Positions 8,529 to 17,194 of a DNA stretch of 64,000 bases are shown here, in pieces. The stretch's first letter is position 1, and each line of letters opens with the position of its first letter. The translations under genes and the position numbers were made by a program. The DNA is from Streptomyces sp. GS7. Lineage in GTDB: Bacteria > Actinomycetota > Actinomycetes > Streptomycetales > Streptomycetaceae. Location of the stretch: positions 248,001 through 312,000 of the forward strand of contig NZ_CP047146.1 of assembly GCF_009834125.1 (NCBI RefSeq), read 5' to 3'. The notes beneath the pieces were generated by a model that ran no database searches, was not told the DNA's origin, and saw only the letters and a program-made list of their open reading frames with translations.

Positions 8529-9551
8529 ATGCCCATCGCAACTCCTGAGATCTACAACGAGATGCTGGACCGGGCGAAGGCGGGCAAGTTCGCCTACCCG
8601 GCCATCAACGTGACCTCGTCGCAGACCCTGCATGCAGCGCTGCGCGGTTTCGCCGAGGCCGAGAGTGACGGCATCATCCAGATCTCCACCGGTGGTGCGG
8701 AGTTCCTGGGCGGTCAGTACAGCAAGGACATGGTGACCGGCGCCGTCGCGCTCGCCGAGTTCGCGCACGTCGTGGCCAAGAAGTACGACATCACCGTCGC
8801 GCTGCACACCGACCACTGCCCCAAGGACAAGCTGGACGGCTACGTCCGCCCGCTGCTGGACATCTCCGCGGAGCGCGTCGCCAAGGGCGAGAACCCGCTG
8901 TTCCAGTCGCACATGTGGGACGGCTCGGCCGAGACCCTCGCCGACAACCTGGCCATCGGCCAGGAGCTGCTGGCCAAGGCCGCCGCCGCCAAGATCATCC
9001 TTGAGGTCGAGATCACTCCGACCGGCGGCGAGGAGGACGGCGTCACCCACGAGATCAACGACGAGCTCTACACCACGGTCGAGGACGCGCTGCGTACCGC
9101 CGAGGCGCTGGGCCTGGGCGAGAAGGGCCGCTACCTGCTCGCCGCCTCCTTCGGCAACGTCCACGGCGTCTACAAGCCGGGCAACGTCGTGCTCCGTCCC
9201 GAGCTGCTGAAGGACCTCCAGCAGGGCGTCGGCGCCAAGTACGGCAAGACCGCGCCGTTCGACTTCGTCTTCCACGGCGGCTCCGGCTCCACCGAGCAGG
9301 AGATCGCCACCGCGCTGGAGAACGGCGTGGTCAAGATGAACCTGGACACCGACACCCAGTACGCCTTCACCCGCCCGGTCGCGGACCACATGTTCCGCAA
9401 CTACGACGGCGTGCTGAAGGTCGACGGCGAGGTCGGCAACAAGAAGACCTACGACCCGCGCAGCTGGGGCAAGCTGGCCGAGGGCGGGATGGCCAAGCGC
9501 GTCACCGAGGCGTGCGCCAACCTGCGCTCCACGGGTACCAAGCTGAAGTAG
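8529..9551 (+). CDS. fba: class II fructose-bisphosphate aldolase
   Basis: 340 residues. It cleaves fructose 1,6-bisphosphate to DHAP and glyceraldehyde 3-phosphate. Zinc and catalytic residues are seen in ALHTDHCPKDKLD (His93, Asp95, His96), the EVEITPTGGEEDG loop and FHGGSGSTEQEI. The AAGGAG 8 nt upstream and the family-typical MPIATPEIYNEML start fix the ATG at 8529. The gene is monocistronic: it has a 250-bp leader holding two parS sites and a strong hairpin directly after the stop. Confidence 0.95.
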   Translation: MPIATPEIYNEMLDRAKAGKFAYPAINVTSSQTLHAALRGFAEAESDGIIQISTGGAEFLGGQYSKDMVTGAVALAEFAHVVAKKYDITVALHTDHCPKDKLDGYVRPLLDISAERVAKGENPLFQSHMWDGSAETLADNLAIGQELLAKAAAAKIILEVEITPTGGEEDGVTHEINDELYTTVEDALRTAEALGLGEKGRYLLAASFGNVHGVYKPGNVVLRPELLKDLQQGVGAKYGKTAPFDFVFHGGSGSTEQEIATALENGVVKMNLDTDTQYAFTRPVADHMFRNYDGVLKVDGEVGNKKTYDPRSWGKLAEGGMAKRVTEACANLRSTGTKLK

Positions 9552-9565
9552 GCACATCGGTTCAC

Positions 9566-9600
9566 CAGGGCCCCGTATCCGTTCCGGGTACGGGGCCCTG
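9566..9600 (+). terminator. fba terminator hairpin
   Basis: Perfect 12-bp stem CAGGGCCCCGTA / TACGGGGCCCTG with an 11-nt loop, 15 bp after the fba stop. There is no U-run, as is common in Streptomyces. Confidence 0.75.
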
Positions 9601-9654
9601 CCGCGTCCGGGGCTCGTGCGGCCGCCCGCGGATCGGGGCATGCTCACGGTATGA

Positions 9655-11187
9655 GTGAGCCGCGCCATGGATGAGCCCGGCGGGATCCGGCTGGCCTCGC
9701 CGCAGGGCCGCTGGGTGCTGGCGACGGCCGTACTGGGGTCGGGCATGGCGATGCTCGACACCACGGTCGTCAATGTCGCGCTGCCGAAGATCGGCGCGGA
9801 CCTCAACGCGGATCTCGCGGTCCTCCAGTGGACCGTCACCGCCTACATGCTGACGCTCTCCTCGCTGATCCTGCTGGGCGGGGCGCTGGGCGACCGGCTC
9901 GGGCGGCGCAAGGTCTTCGTCATCGGAGTCGTGTGGTTCGCGGTGGCCTCGCTGGTGTGCGGGCTGGCGCCGAACGCCGGGGTGCTGGTCGCGGCACGGG
10001 CGCTCCAGGGCGTCGGCGGGGCGCTGCTCACCCCCGGCTCGCTCGCGCTGATCCAGGCCGTCTTCCATCCGGACGACCGGGCGCGGGCGGTCGGCGCCTG
10101 GTCGGGGCTGGGCGGGGTGGCCGCGGCGGTCGGTCCGTTCATCGGCGGCTGGCTGGTGGACGGGGCCGGCTGGCGCTGGGTGTTCTTCCTGAACGTGCCG
10201 CTGGCGGCGGTCTGCGTGCCGGTGGCGCTGCGGCACGTACCCGAGACCCGGGAGCGGGGCGCCCGCGGGGTGCGCGGCTTCGACGTACCGGGCGCGGTGC
10301 TCGGCGCGCTGGCGCTGGCCGGGGTGACGTACGCGCTGATCGCGGCGCCGGGACGGGGCGTCGCGCCGGGGGTGATCGGGCCCGCGGTGGCCGGGGTGCT
10401 GCTCGGGGTGGCGTTCGTCCGGGTGGAGCGCCGGCGGGCCGATCCGATGCTGCCGCCGGAGATCTTCGCCGGCCGGCAGTTCACCGCGGTCAACGCGGTG
10501 ACGGTGTGCGTCTATGCCGCGTTCGGCGGGTTCTTCTTCCTGACCGTGCTCCAGCTGCAGGTCGTCGCGGGCTACTCCGCGCTCCAGGCCGGTACGGCGC
10601 TGCTGCCCACGACCGTGCTGATGCTCCTGCTGTCCGCCCGCTCGGGCGAGCTGGGCCAGCGCATCGGCCCGCGGATCCCGCTCACCGCCGGCCCGGTGCT
10701 CTGCGCGGCCGGGATGCTGCTGATGACCAGGGTGGGCCCGGGCGCGTCCTACGTCGCCGATGTGCTGCCCGCGCTGGTGGTGCTGGGCGCCGGCATGGTG
10801 ACCCTGGTCGCCCCGCTCACGTCCACCGTGCTGGCTTCGGTGGATGTGGACCGGGCGGGCCTGGCCAGCGGGATCAACAACGCGGCGGCCCGGGCCGCGA
10901 GCCTGATGGCGGTGGCCGCGCTGCCGCTGCTGGCCGGGATGGGCCCGGAGGCGTACCGCTCGTCGACCGAGTTCTCGGCGGCCTTCCGGCGGGCCATGCT
11001 GCTGTGCGCGCTCGTGCTGCTGCTGGGCGCGCTGACCGCCTGGCTGACCGTCCGCAACGACGCCCTGCAGGCCCCGGAACCGTGCCACGCCGAGTGCACG
11101 TACCACTGCGGCGTGACCTCCCCGCCCCTGGACCCGGGCGAAGCCAACCCCGGACAGGAGCAACCCCCCGGTGTCCCCGACCCGTAG
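9655..11187 (+). CDS. MFS drug exporter, DHA2 (14-helix) type
   Basis: 510 residues with about 14 membrane helices. Motif A is in GDRLGRRKVFV (about residues 80-90) and the DHA2-type LDTTVVNVALPKIG segment is in helix 1 (about 33-46). The substrate is probably an organic cation or antibiotic, exported by proton antiport. The C-terminal tail after about residue 465 is Pro-rich and carries two Cys (CHAECTYHCG), an unusual decoration. Start is GTG 9655 or ATG 9667; neither has a good ribosome-binding site. No regulator is adjacent. Confidence 0.85.
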   Translation: MSRAMDEPGGIRLASPQGRWVLATAVLGSGMAMLDTTVVNVALPKIGADLNADLAVLQWTVTAYMLTLSSLILLGGALGDRLGRRKVFVIGVVWFAVASLVCGLAPNAGVLVAARALQGVGGALLTPGSLALIQAVFHPDDRARAVGAWSGLGGVAAAVGPFIGGWLVDGAGWRWVFFLNVPLAAVCVPVALRHVPETRERGARGVRGFDVPGAVLGALALAGVTYALIAAPGRGVAPGVIGPAVAGVLLGVAFVRVERRRADPMLPPEIFAGRQFTAVNAVTVCVYAAFGGFFFLTVLQLQVVAGYSALQAGTALLPTTVLMLLLSARSGELGQRIGPRIPLTAGPVLCAAGMLLMTRVGPGASYVADVLPALVVLGAGMVTLVAPLTSTVLASVDVDRAGLASGINNAAARAASLMAVAALPLLAGMGPEAYRSSTEFSAAFRRAMLLCALVLLLGALTAWLTVRNDALQAPEPCHAECTYHCGVTSPPLDPGEANPGQEQPPGVPDP

Positions 11188-11340
11188 CCGGCCGCACCAC
11201 ACCACTCGCACTGACCCCCACCTCCCGAAACTCACCCACCCACGGGAGGGGACGGGCCGGAGTGGCGGGGTGTCCGGACGTAAAGCGAAGCAGTCCGGAC
11301 ACCCCGCCCCGGAGGACCGTCACCGCACCCCGAAAGCCCC

Positions 11341-11530
11341 GCGCAGCGGACAAAAACCACCACGGCGGGGCACCCGACAACGTGGGAGGCGGGCCCCGCG
11401 CAGCGGCTCCGCGCCGCAGGCGCAGCACAGCCAAACCCCGACGGTGGGAGAGCCGACAACGTGGGAAGCCGGCCAAGCGCAGCGGACCGGCGGGAGGGCC
11501 GACAACGTGGGATGCAGCCCAGCGCAGCGG
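11341..11530. repeat. three-copy CCGACAACGTGGGA repeat block
   Basis: The 14-mer CCGACAACGTGGGA occurs exactly at 11374-11387, 11453-11466 and 11499-11512. The 9-mer GCGCAGCGG occurs at 11341, 11398, 11477 and 11522, alternating with it. Spacing is irregular (79 and 46 bp), unlike a CRISPR. The block fills the 361-bp spacer before the DUF3151 gene, where I see no gene. Confidence 0.6.
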
Positions 11531-11548
11531 CCAGGCAATACTGAGACC

Positions 11549-11962
11549 ATGCCCATTCACGAGAACCTGCTCGGGGGACCGCCCCCGACCCATCTGCCCG
11601 ACGACCCCGAGCCCCGCGAGCTGCTCGCGTCGGGCACGGCCCCGTCCGATGTCGCCGCGAAGTACCCGACCTCCTCGCTGGCCTGGGCCCAGCTCGCGGA
11701 CGATGCCTTCCAGGCCGGCCGGACCGTCGAGTCGTACGCCTACGCCCGTACCGGCTACCACCGCGGGCTGGACGCGCTGCGCCGGGCCGGTTGGAAGGGC
11801 CACGGCCCGGTGCCCTTCGAGCACGAGCCCAACCGCGGCTTCCTGCGGGCGCTGCACGCCCTTGCCCGCGCCGCTCAGGCGATCGGTGAGCAGGACGAGT
11901 ACGAGCGTTGCTCGGCCTTCCTGCGGGACTCCTCGCCGACCGCGGCCGACACGCTGTCCTGA
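11549..11962 (+). CDS. DUF3151 domain protein
   Basis: 137 residues, soluble, starting MPIHENLLGGPPPTHLP. It matches the actinobacterial DUF3151 family over its whole length, with a helical, TPR-like look (SSLAWAQLADDAF, ESYAYARTGYHRGLDALRRAGWKG, NRGFLRALHALARAAQAIGE). Function is unknown. It follows fba in streptomycetes as I recall, but here the drug exporter and a repeat block lie between. AATACT ends 6 nt before the ATG, so this may be another leaderless transcript. Confidence 0.8.
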   Translation: MPIHENLLGGPPPTHLPDDPEPRELLASGTAPSDVAAKYPTSSLAWAQLADDAFQAGRTVESYAYARTGYHRGLDALRRAGWKGHGPVPFEHEPNRGFLRALHALARAAQAIGEQDEYERCSAFLRDSSPTAADTLS

Positions 11963-12046
11963 CGAAACGCGCTGCCCTGACGGAACACGTCGTCCTCATG
12001 GGAGCACGTTGCCCTGACGGGAACACGTCGCCCTGACAGGAGCGCC
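11953..12046. repeat. five degenerate tandem ~19-bp repeats
   Basis: Units resembling CGCCCTGACGGGAACACGT are repeated about five times, starting inside the last codons of the DUF3151 gene and running into the spacer. The third copy is the most diverged. The remaining 200 bp before the kyn operon shows no gene. Confidence 0.45.
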
Positions 12047-12253
12047 TGCGCTCGCCCTACGGGGTGGGACGGGGGCCCGGGAGCCGGGGTCCCAGGGGCC
12101 GGCCGCATGTCCGCGGTCGGCCCTTGCGCGGTGGTGGCCCAGCACCGATGATTTCAGTGGGCCGGGTCATCCCGAGCCTGAGGGGACCGGGGCTCCCGTG
12201 CCGACAAGGAAGGAGCGGACCGCTACCCGGAGTTCGCACCTGAGGAGTCCCTC

Positions 12254-13162
12254 ATGTCGCATCCGTCTCCCACCGATCCCGCGCACCGCCCGCCGGCGCC
12301 GGCCACCGAGGTCCCTGAGGCCGCCGAGGCCCCCGAGGCGGACCCGCCGTTCGGCCCCGATCTGAGCATCGGCAGCAGCACCACCACCCCGTACGAGGAC
12401 TACGTCCAGGCGCGTGTCCTCACGCATCTCCAGCAGCCGCACTCCGACGACCCCGGCGAGATGGTCTTCCTGGTCACCACCCAGGTCATGGAGCTGTGGT
12501 TCACCGTCATCGTCCATGAGTGGCAGACCGCCGCCGACGCGCTGCGCCGCGACGATCTGACGGTGGCGATGGACGCGCTGCGCCGTTCCACGTACGAGCT
12601 GGAGGCGCTGAACGCCGCCTGGAAGCCGCTCGCCCGGCTGACCCCGGCGCAGTTCAACTCCTACCGCGCCGCGCTCGGCGAGGGCAGCGGGTTCCAGTCA
12701 GCGATGTACCGGCGGCTGGAGTTCCTGCTCGGCGAGAAGTCCGCGTCGATGCTGGTGCCGCACCGCGGCGCCGCCCAGGAGCACGCCGAACTGGAGAAGG
12801 CGCTCCAGGAACCGAGCCTGTACGACGAGACGCTGCGGCTGCTGGCGCGCCGCGGCCACGCCGTCCCGGCGGCCGTGCTCCGGCGGGACCCGGCGCTGCG
12901 CTACGAGCCGGACCCGGCCGTCGAGGCGGTGTGGGCCGAGATCTTCGCCGGGCCGCAGGAGTCCGAACTGGTCCGGCTCGGCGAGCTCTTGACCGATGTC
13001 GCCGAGCTGGTCTGGCGCTGGCGCAACGACCATCTGGTGGCGACCCGGAGGGCGATGGGAGCGAAAATGGGTACCGGTGGGTCCGCGGGAGTCGCCTGGC
13101 TGGAGAAGCGGGCCCGCAAGAACGTCTTCCCCGAGCTGTGGACGGCGCGAAGCCATGTCTGA
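12254..13162 (+). CDS. kynA: tryptophan 2,3-dioxygenase
   Basis: 302 residues. Heme enzyme that opens the indole ring of L-Trp to N-formylkynurenine. Recognised by QVMELWFTVIVHEW (77-90), the GEGSGFQSAMYR substrate segment, and MGAKMGTGGSAGVAWL near the C-terminus. The proximal heme His is in RNDHLVATRRAMG. The position of the distal catalytic His (family FI..HQ..ELW) is Thr76 here, an odd substitution. An N-terminal Pro/Glu/Ala extension of about 40 residues precedes the fold. GAGGAG precedes the ATG. First gene of an overlapping operon with kynureninase and a formamidase-like hydrolase. Confidence 0.9.
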   Translation: MSHPSPTDPAHRPPAPATEVPEAAEAPEADPPFGPDLSIGSSTTTPYEDYVQARVLTHLQQPHSDDPGEMVFLVTTQVMELWFTVIVHEWQTAADALRRDDLTVAMDALRRSTYELEALNAAWKPLARLTPAQFNSYRAALGEGSGFQSAMYRRLEFLLGEKSASMLVPHRGAAQEHAELEKALQEPSLYDETLRLLARRGHAVPAAVLRRDPALRYEPDPAVEAVWAEIFAGPQESELVRLGELLTDVAELVWRWRNDHLVATRRAMGAKMGTGGSAGVAWLEKRARKNVFPELWTARSHV

Positions 13163-14591
13163 GAGTCCTGAGAACAGCAGGAGTCCCGAGAACGGTGGGA
13201 GTCCCGAGAGCAGCGGGAGTCCTGAGAGCAGTGGGAGTCCTGAGAGCAGCGGGGCACAGCGCCCCGAGGGTGCCGGGAGCCCGGAGCGCGCCGTGACGCC
13301 GCGGCAGTCCGCGGGCTCGTCCGGCGGTTTCGGCACGCGCAAGGAGGCGGCGCGCGCCGCGGAGCTGGACGCGGCCGGGCCGCTCACCGCCACCCGCGAC
13401 CGCTTCGTCCTCGACGAGGACACCGTCTATCTGGACGGCAACTCGCTGGGCGCACTGCCCCGCTCGGTGCCCGGCCGGATCGCGGATGTCATCACCCGTG
13501 AGTGGGGTGAGCTGCGCATCCGGTCCTGGACCGAGTCGGGCTGGTGGACCGCGCCGGAGCGGGTCGGCGACCGGATCGCGCCGCTCGTCGGGGCGGCGCC
13601 GGGCCGGGTGGTGGTCGGCGACTCGACCAGCGTCAACATCTTCAAGGCGGTGGTCGGCGGCATCCGGATGGCCGGAAAGGGCTGTACGGAAATCCTGGTC
13701 GACGCCACGACCTTCCCGACCGACGGCTACATCGCGCGCTCGGCGGCCCGGATGGCCGGTCTCGCGGTGCGCCCGGTCGAGCCCGCGCGCATCGCCGACG
13801 AGGTCACCGAGCGGACCGCGCTCGCGCTGGTCAACCACGTCGACTACCGCACCGGGGAGCTCAACGACCTGCCCGGCATCACCGCCGCGCTGCACTCCGC
13901 GGGCGCGCTCGCCGTCTGGGACCTGTGCCACAGCGCCGGTGCGCTGCCGGTCGGGCTGGATGCCCACGGGGTGGATCTCGCCGTCGGCTGCACGTACAAG
14001 TACCTCAACGGCGGCCCGGGTTCGCCCGCGTACCTCTACATCCGGGAGAGCCTCCAGGAGCGGTTCGAGTCGCCGCTGCCCGGCTGGAACTCGCATACCG
14101 ACCCGTTCGGGATGGAGCCCGGCTACACCCCGGCCGACGGCATCGTGCGCGGCAGGGTCGGCACCCCCGACATCCTGTCGCTGCTGGCGCTGGAGGCGGC
14201 GCTGGAGGCGTGGGAGGGCGTCTCCATCGAGGAGGTGCGCACCAAGAGCCTGGCGCTGACCGACTTCTTCCTGGAGTGCGTCAACGAGTACGCGCCGCCG
14301 GGCCGGGTCCGCTCGGTCACGCCGTACGAGCACCGGCGGCGCGGCAGCCAGGTGTCGCTGGAGGCGGTGGGCGCCGGTGAGGTGATGGACGAGCTCATCC
14401 GGCGCGGTGTGGTCGGCGACTTCCGCCGCCCGGACGTGCTGCGCTTCGGCTTCACCCCGCTCTATACGACCTTCGCGGACGCGGAGCGGGCGGCCTGGGT
14501 GCTCGGCGAGGTGCTACGGGAGCAGGTGGACCGCGAGACGGCCGAGGGGCCCGGGGCGGCGGGCCCGGCGGCCGGCGGCGACGGCGGGTGA
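13155..14591 (+). CDS. kynU: kynureninase
   Basis: 478 residues, PLP enzyme cleaving kynurenine to anthranilate and alanine. Visible features are YLDGNSLGALPR (92-103), VGDSTSVNIFK, a substrate and cofactor region WDLCHSAGALPVGLDAHGVDLA, and the Schiff-base lysine in CTYKYLNGGPGSPAYLY (Lys282). The ATG overlaps the kynA stop by 8 bp, indicating translational coupling. The first 33 residues are a low-complexity SPESSG hexapeptide repeat not needed for the fold, so the family-like part begins near residue 60. A later start is possible but none has a better ribosome-binding site. With kynA and the hydrolase it makes anthranilate; no kynurenine monooxygenase is present. Confidence 0.92.
   Translation: MSESPENSRSPENGGSPESSGSPESSGSPESSGAQRPEGAGSPERAVTPRQSAGSSGGFGTRKEAARAAELDAAGPLTATRDRFVLDEDTVYLDGNSLGALPRSVPGRIADVITREWGELRIRSWTESGWWTAPERVGDRIAPLVGAAPGRVVVGDSTSVNIFKAVVGGIRMAGKGCTEILVDATTFPTDGYIARSAARMAGLAVRPVEPARIADEVTERTALALVNHVDYRTGELNDLPGITAALHSAGALAVWDLCHSAGALPVGLDAHGVDLAVGCTYKYLNGGPGSPAYLYIRESLQERFESPLPGWNSHTDPFGMEPGYTPADGIVRGRVGTPDILSLLALEAALEAWEGVSIEEVRTKSLALTDFFLECVNEYAPPGRVRSVTPYEHRRRGSQVSLEAVGAGEVMDELIRRGVVGDFRRPDVLRFGFTPLYTTFADAERAAWVLGEVLREQVDRETAEGPGAAGPAAGGDGG
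13164..13253 (+). repeat. in-frame 18-bp tandem repeat in kynU
   Basis: Five tandem units of the pattern AGTCCNGAGARCRGYGGG encode SPENSR, SPENGG and three SPESSG. The last three units are nearly identical in DNA, implying recent expansion. Confidence 0.85.
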
Positions 14592-15469
14592 GCGCGGCCG
14601 GCGAGGAGGCGGCGCTGCTGGGGCTCGCCCCGGTGGCGCCGGTCCGCACGGTGGCGTACGGGCCCCATCCGGACCAGGTGGTGGACCTGTACGGGCGGTG
14701 GCCGGAGCCGGGGTCCAGGTCCGGGGCCGGGGCCGGTCCCGGGGGCCCGTTGGTGGTGCTGCTGCACGGCGGGTTCTGGCGCGCGGCGTACGACCGGCGC
14801 CATCTGTCGCCGTGTGCCGACGCGTTGGCCCGCCACGGCCTGTCGGTCGCCTTGGCCGAATACCGCAGGGTGGGCGCGGGCGGCGGCGCGCCGCGGACGT
14901 TCGCGGACGTGGCGGCGGCCATCGGCACGGCGGTCGGCGCGGCGGTCGGTGCGGTGCCCGGCCCCGGGGCCGCGGCGGGGGCTGGTGGCGAGCCCGGTGG
15001 CGGGTCCGGTGGTGCGGCGGGGGCCGGGCCGGGCCGCCGTGGTGTCGTCCTCGTGGGGCACTCGGCGGGCGGGCACCTCGCGCTGCTCGCCGCCGCCCGC
15101 CCCGGCCCGCCGGTGGCCCGGGTCGTCGCGGTCGCGCCGGTCGCCGATCTGGCCCGCGCCCACGAGCTGGGCCTGAGCGACGGCGCGGTCGCCGAGCTGC
15201 TGGGCCCCGGGCCGGGGTTCGCGGAACGCCTGGCCGCCGCGGACCCGATGGCCCACCCGCCCGCCGGCGTCCCGGTCACGCTGCTGCACGGCACCGCCGA
15301 CCTGGACGTCCCGCCGGACCTCTCGCGCCGCTACGCCGCCGCCCACCCCACCGCCACGGAGCTGCGCGAACTCCCGGACGTCGGCCACTACGCACCCGTC
15401 ACGCCCGGTACCGCCGCCTTCCGCACCCTCCTCGCGCTGCTGGCCGACGAGGGCCGGCAGACGGGCTGA
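14588..15469 (+). CDS. alpha/beta hydrolase, probable N-formylkynurenine formamidase
   Basis: 293 residues. It has the esterase-type oxyanion motif HGGFW (60-64), the nucleophile elbow GHSAGGH (Ser159), and a probable Asp in HGTADLDVPP and His in DVGHYAPVTP. HGGFW plus its place as third gene, starting 4 bp inside the kynU stop (GTGA), argue that it hydrolyses N-formylkynurenine to kynurenine, completing tryptophan to anthranilate. This bacterial operon type more often uses a cyclase-fold KynB, so the assignment is inference from context. A Gly/Ala/Pro-rich insert of about 30 residues (120-150) disrupts the fold between motifs. Confidence 0.75.
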   Translation: MSAAGEEAALLGLAPVAPVRTVAYGPHPDQVVDLYGRWPEPGSRSGAGAGPGGPLVVLLHGGFWRAAYDRRHLSPCADALARHGLSVALAEYRRVGAGGGAPRTFADVAAAIGTAVGAAVGAVPGPGAAAGAGGEPGGGSGGAAGAGPGRRGVVLVGHSAGGHLALLAAARPGPPVARVVAVAPVADLARAHELGLSDGAVAELLGPGPGFAERLAAADPMAHPPAGVPVTLLHGTADLDVPPDLSRRYAAAHPTATELRELPDVGHYAPVTPGTAAFRTLLALLADEGRQTG

Positions 15470-15832
15470 CCAGCGGGCTGACGGGCTGGCGGGCGGAGCG
15501 GGGGCCGGCCGGCGGACACAGGGCGGTGGCCACCGGCCAAGGCGGCGTCCGCCGGGAGACGGCAGCCGAGGGTAGGGCGTCGATCGTGGACGGGACGTCG
15601 GTCGGGGGAGGACGCCAGCCGGCCAGGACGGCAGCGGCCCGACGCCGCAGCCGCCTGTCTTGTGCGGGATATCCAGATGTGACCGATATGACCATGGCGT
15701 CGGCGGCGACCGCCCGCCGCCCGTGTGACCTGCGGGGCAGCCGATCCCGCCCGCGTAGTACCTGAGACGGACGCCCATAGATCCGCTTCCGTGGGGACGC
15801 CTGGGCGGCCATCGCTGCTTACCGTTGTCTGC
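15470..15832. other. 363-bp intergenic region, no gene seen
   Basis: It starts with short GGGCTGACGGGCTGGCGGG direct repeats after the hydrolase stop. It ends with the promoter of the histidine kinase gene (TACCGT at 15820-15825). No coding signal is seen in between. Confidence 0.4.
15820..15825 (+). promoter_or_regulatory. -10 box of leaderless promoter (histidine kinase)
   Basis: TACCGT ends 7 nt before the GTG at 15833. Confidence 0.5.
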
Positions 15833-17194
15833 GTGAATGAGACGACCCAGACGCAGAGCACCCTGCGCTCGGAGGCCCGAATAGCCCATGGCGCGCTGCA
15901 CACCCTGCGCCAGGACCTGTTCGTCGACGCCTTCGCCCTCCGTCCGATGCCGCCGCTGGAGGACTCCAGACTGCCCCGGTGGCTGCCGGGGCGGGTACGG
16001 CGCTGGGCGCGCTGGCTGCCGCACTCCGCCGTCGGCTTCTTCTCGGCATGTGTCTTCCTCTCGACCGTCGCCACCGGCTATGACCCGGGCCCGATCCGCG
16101 GCGTTTTCGCGGTGGGATTCGCGCTGCTGCTCGCCGCGCCACCGGCGCTCACCCTCTTCCGGCCGGTGGGCGCCTTCTGGCTGTCGCTGTCGGCGGTCGT
16201 CCTGGGGATGATCTTGGGGCGGATCTTCTCCCCGTACGGCGGCGGCTTCTCGTACGGCGCGGCCTTCGCCATCCACCTCGTCGTGATGGCGCTGGTGGTG
16301 CTGCGCACCCGGCCGCGGCTGGCCGTCGAGATGTGGCTGGTCACCTTCGGGCTGGGGGCGGTGCTGTCGACGCTCGCCGGCGGGAGCGCGACCGACAATG
16401 CGGAGGTGGCCTTCTTCTGCGGCGTCGTCCTCGTCTCCGCCGCGGCGATCCGCGCCTGGCGCGAGGAGCGCCGGCAGGTCGTCGAGACGCAGAGTGTCAC
16501 CGCCGAGGAGCGCTCCCGGCGCACGCTGCTGGAGGAGCGCGCCCTGATCGCCCGCGAGCTGCACGACGTCGTCGCGCACCATATGTCGGTGATCGCCATC
16601 CAGGCCGAGGCGGCGCCCTACCGGGTGGCGGACACCCCGCCCGAACTCGCCACATCCTTCGCCACCATCCGCGAGAACGCGGTCGCCGCGCTCACCGAAC
16701 TGCGCCGCATCCTGGGCGTGGTCCGCTCCGAGGATCCGGACGCCTTCGTCGAGAGCGACCCGGAGGCCCCGCAGCCGACGCTCGACAGCCTCGATTCGCT
16801 GTTGGGCAGCGTCCGTAGCGCCGGTCTGACCGTCGAGGCGGTGACCACCGGGGCGCCCCGGCCACTGCCGCAGGGCGTCGAGCTGTCCGCCTACCGGATC
16901 GTGCAGGAGGCGCTGAGCAACACGCTGCGGCATGCGCCGGGCGCGGAGGCCCGGGTGGAGATCTCCTACGTCCTGGGCGGGCTCGGACTGCGGATCGTCA
17001 ACGGCGCGCCGAGCCGGCTCGCCAAGCCGTCCCCGGGCGCCGGGCACGGGGTGCTCGGTATGCGGGAGCGGGTGCAGATGCTGGGTGGCGAGATAACGGC
17101 CGACCACACCGAGGACGGCGGGTTCGAGGTCGCGGCCTTCATTCCCGTCGCGCACACGGCGGGGGAGACCGCGTCGGGCAGGGGGACCGCATGA
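15833..17194 (+). CDS. two-component sensor histidine kinase (HisKA_3 class)
   Basis: 453 residues. Residues about 60-210 contain five or six membrane helices with almost no extracellular loop, so it may sense a membrane-associated or membrane-soluble cue. The phosphoacceptor is His244 in LIARELHDVVAHHMSVI. It is followed by dimerisation helices, an N-box-like QEALSNTLRHAPGA segment and the G-box HGVLGMRERVQMLGGEI. It overlaps the response regulator by 4 bp (ATGA), so the pair is co-translated. The signal is unknown. The downstream ABC exporter is on the opposite strand. Confidence 0.88.
   Translation: MNETTQTQSTLRSEARIAHGALHTLRQDLFVDAFALRPMPPLEDSRLPRWLPGRVRRWARWLPHSAVGFFSACVFLSTVATGYDPGPIRGVFAVGFALLLAAPPALTLFRPVGAFWLSLSAVVLGMILGRIFSPYGGGFSYGAAFAIHLVVMALVVLRTRPRLAVEMWLVTFGLGAVLSTLAGGSATDNAEVAFFCGVVLVSAAAIRAWREERRQVVETQSVTAEERSRRTLLEERALIARELHDVVAHHMSVIAIQAEAAPYRVADTPPELATSFATIRENAVAALTELRRILGVVRSEDPDAFVESDPEAPQPTLDSLDSLLGSVRSAGLTVEAVTTGAPRPLPQGVELSAYRIVQEALSNTLRHAPGAEARVEISYVLGGLGLRIVNGAPSRLAKPSPGAGHGVLGMRERVQMLGGEITADHTEDGGFEVAAFIPVAHTAGETASGRGTA

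Noticed and set aside
11341..11530. Possible CRISPR array
   Set aside because: Only three repeat copies, irregular spacing of 46 and 79 bp, and no cas genes.
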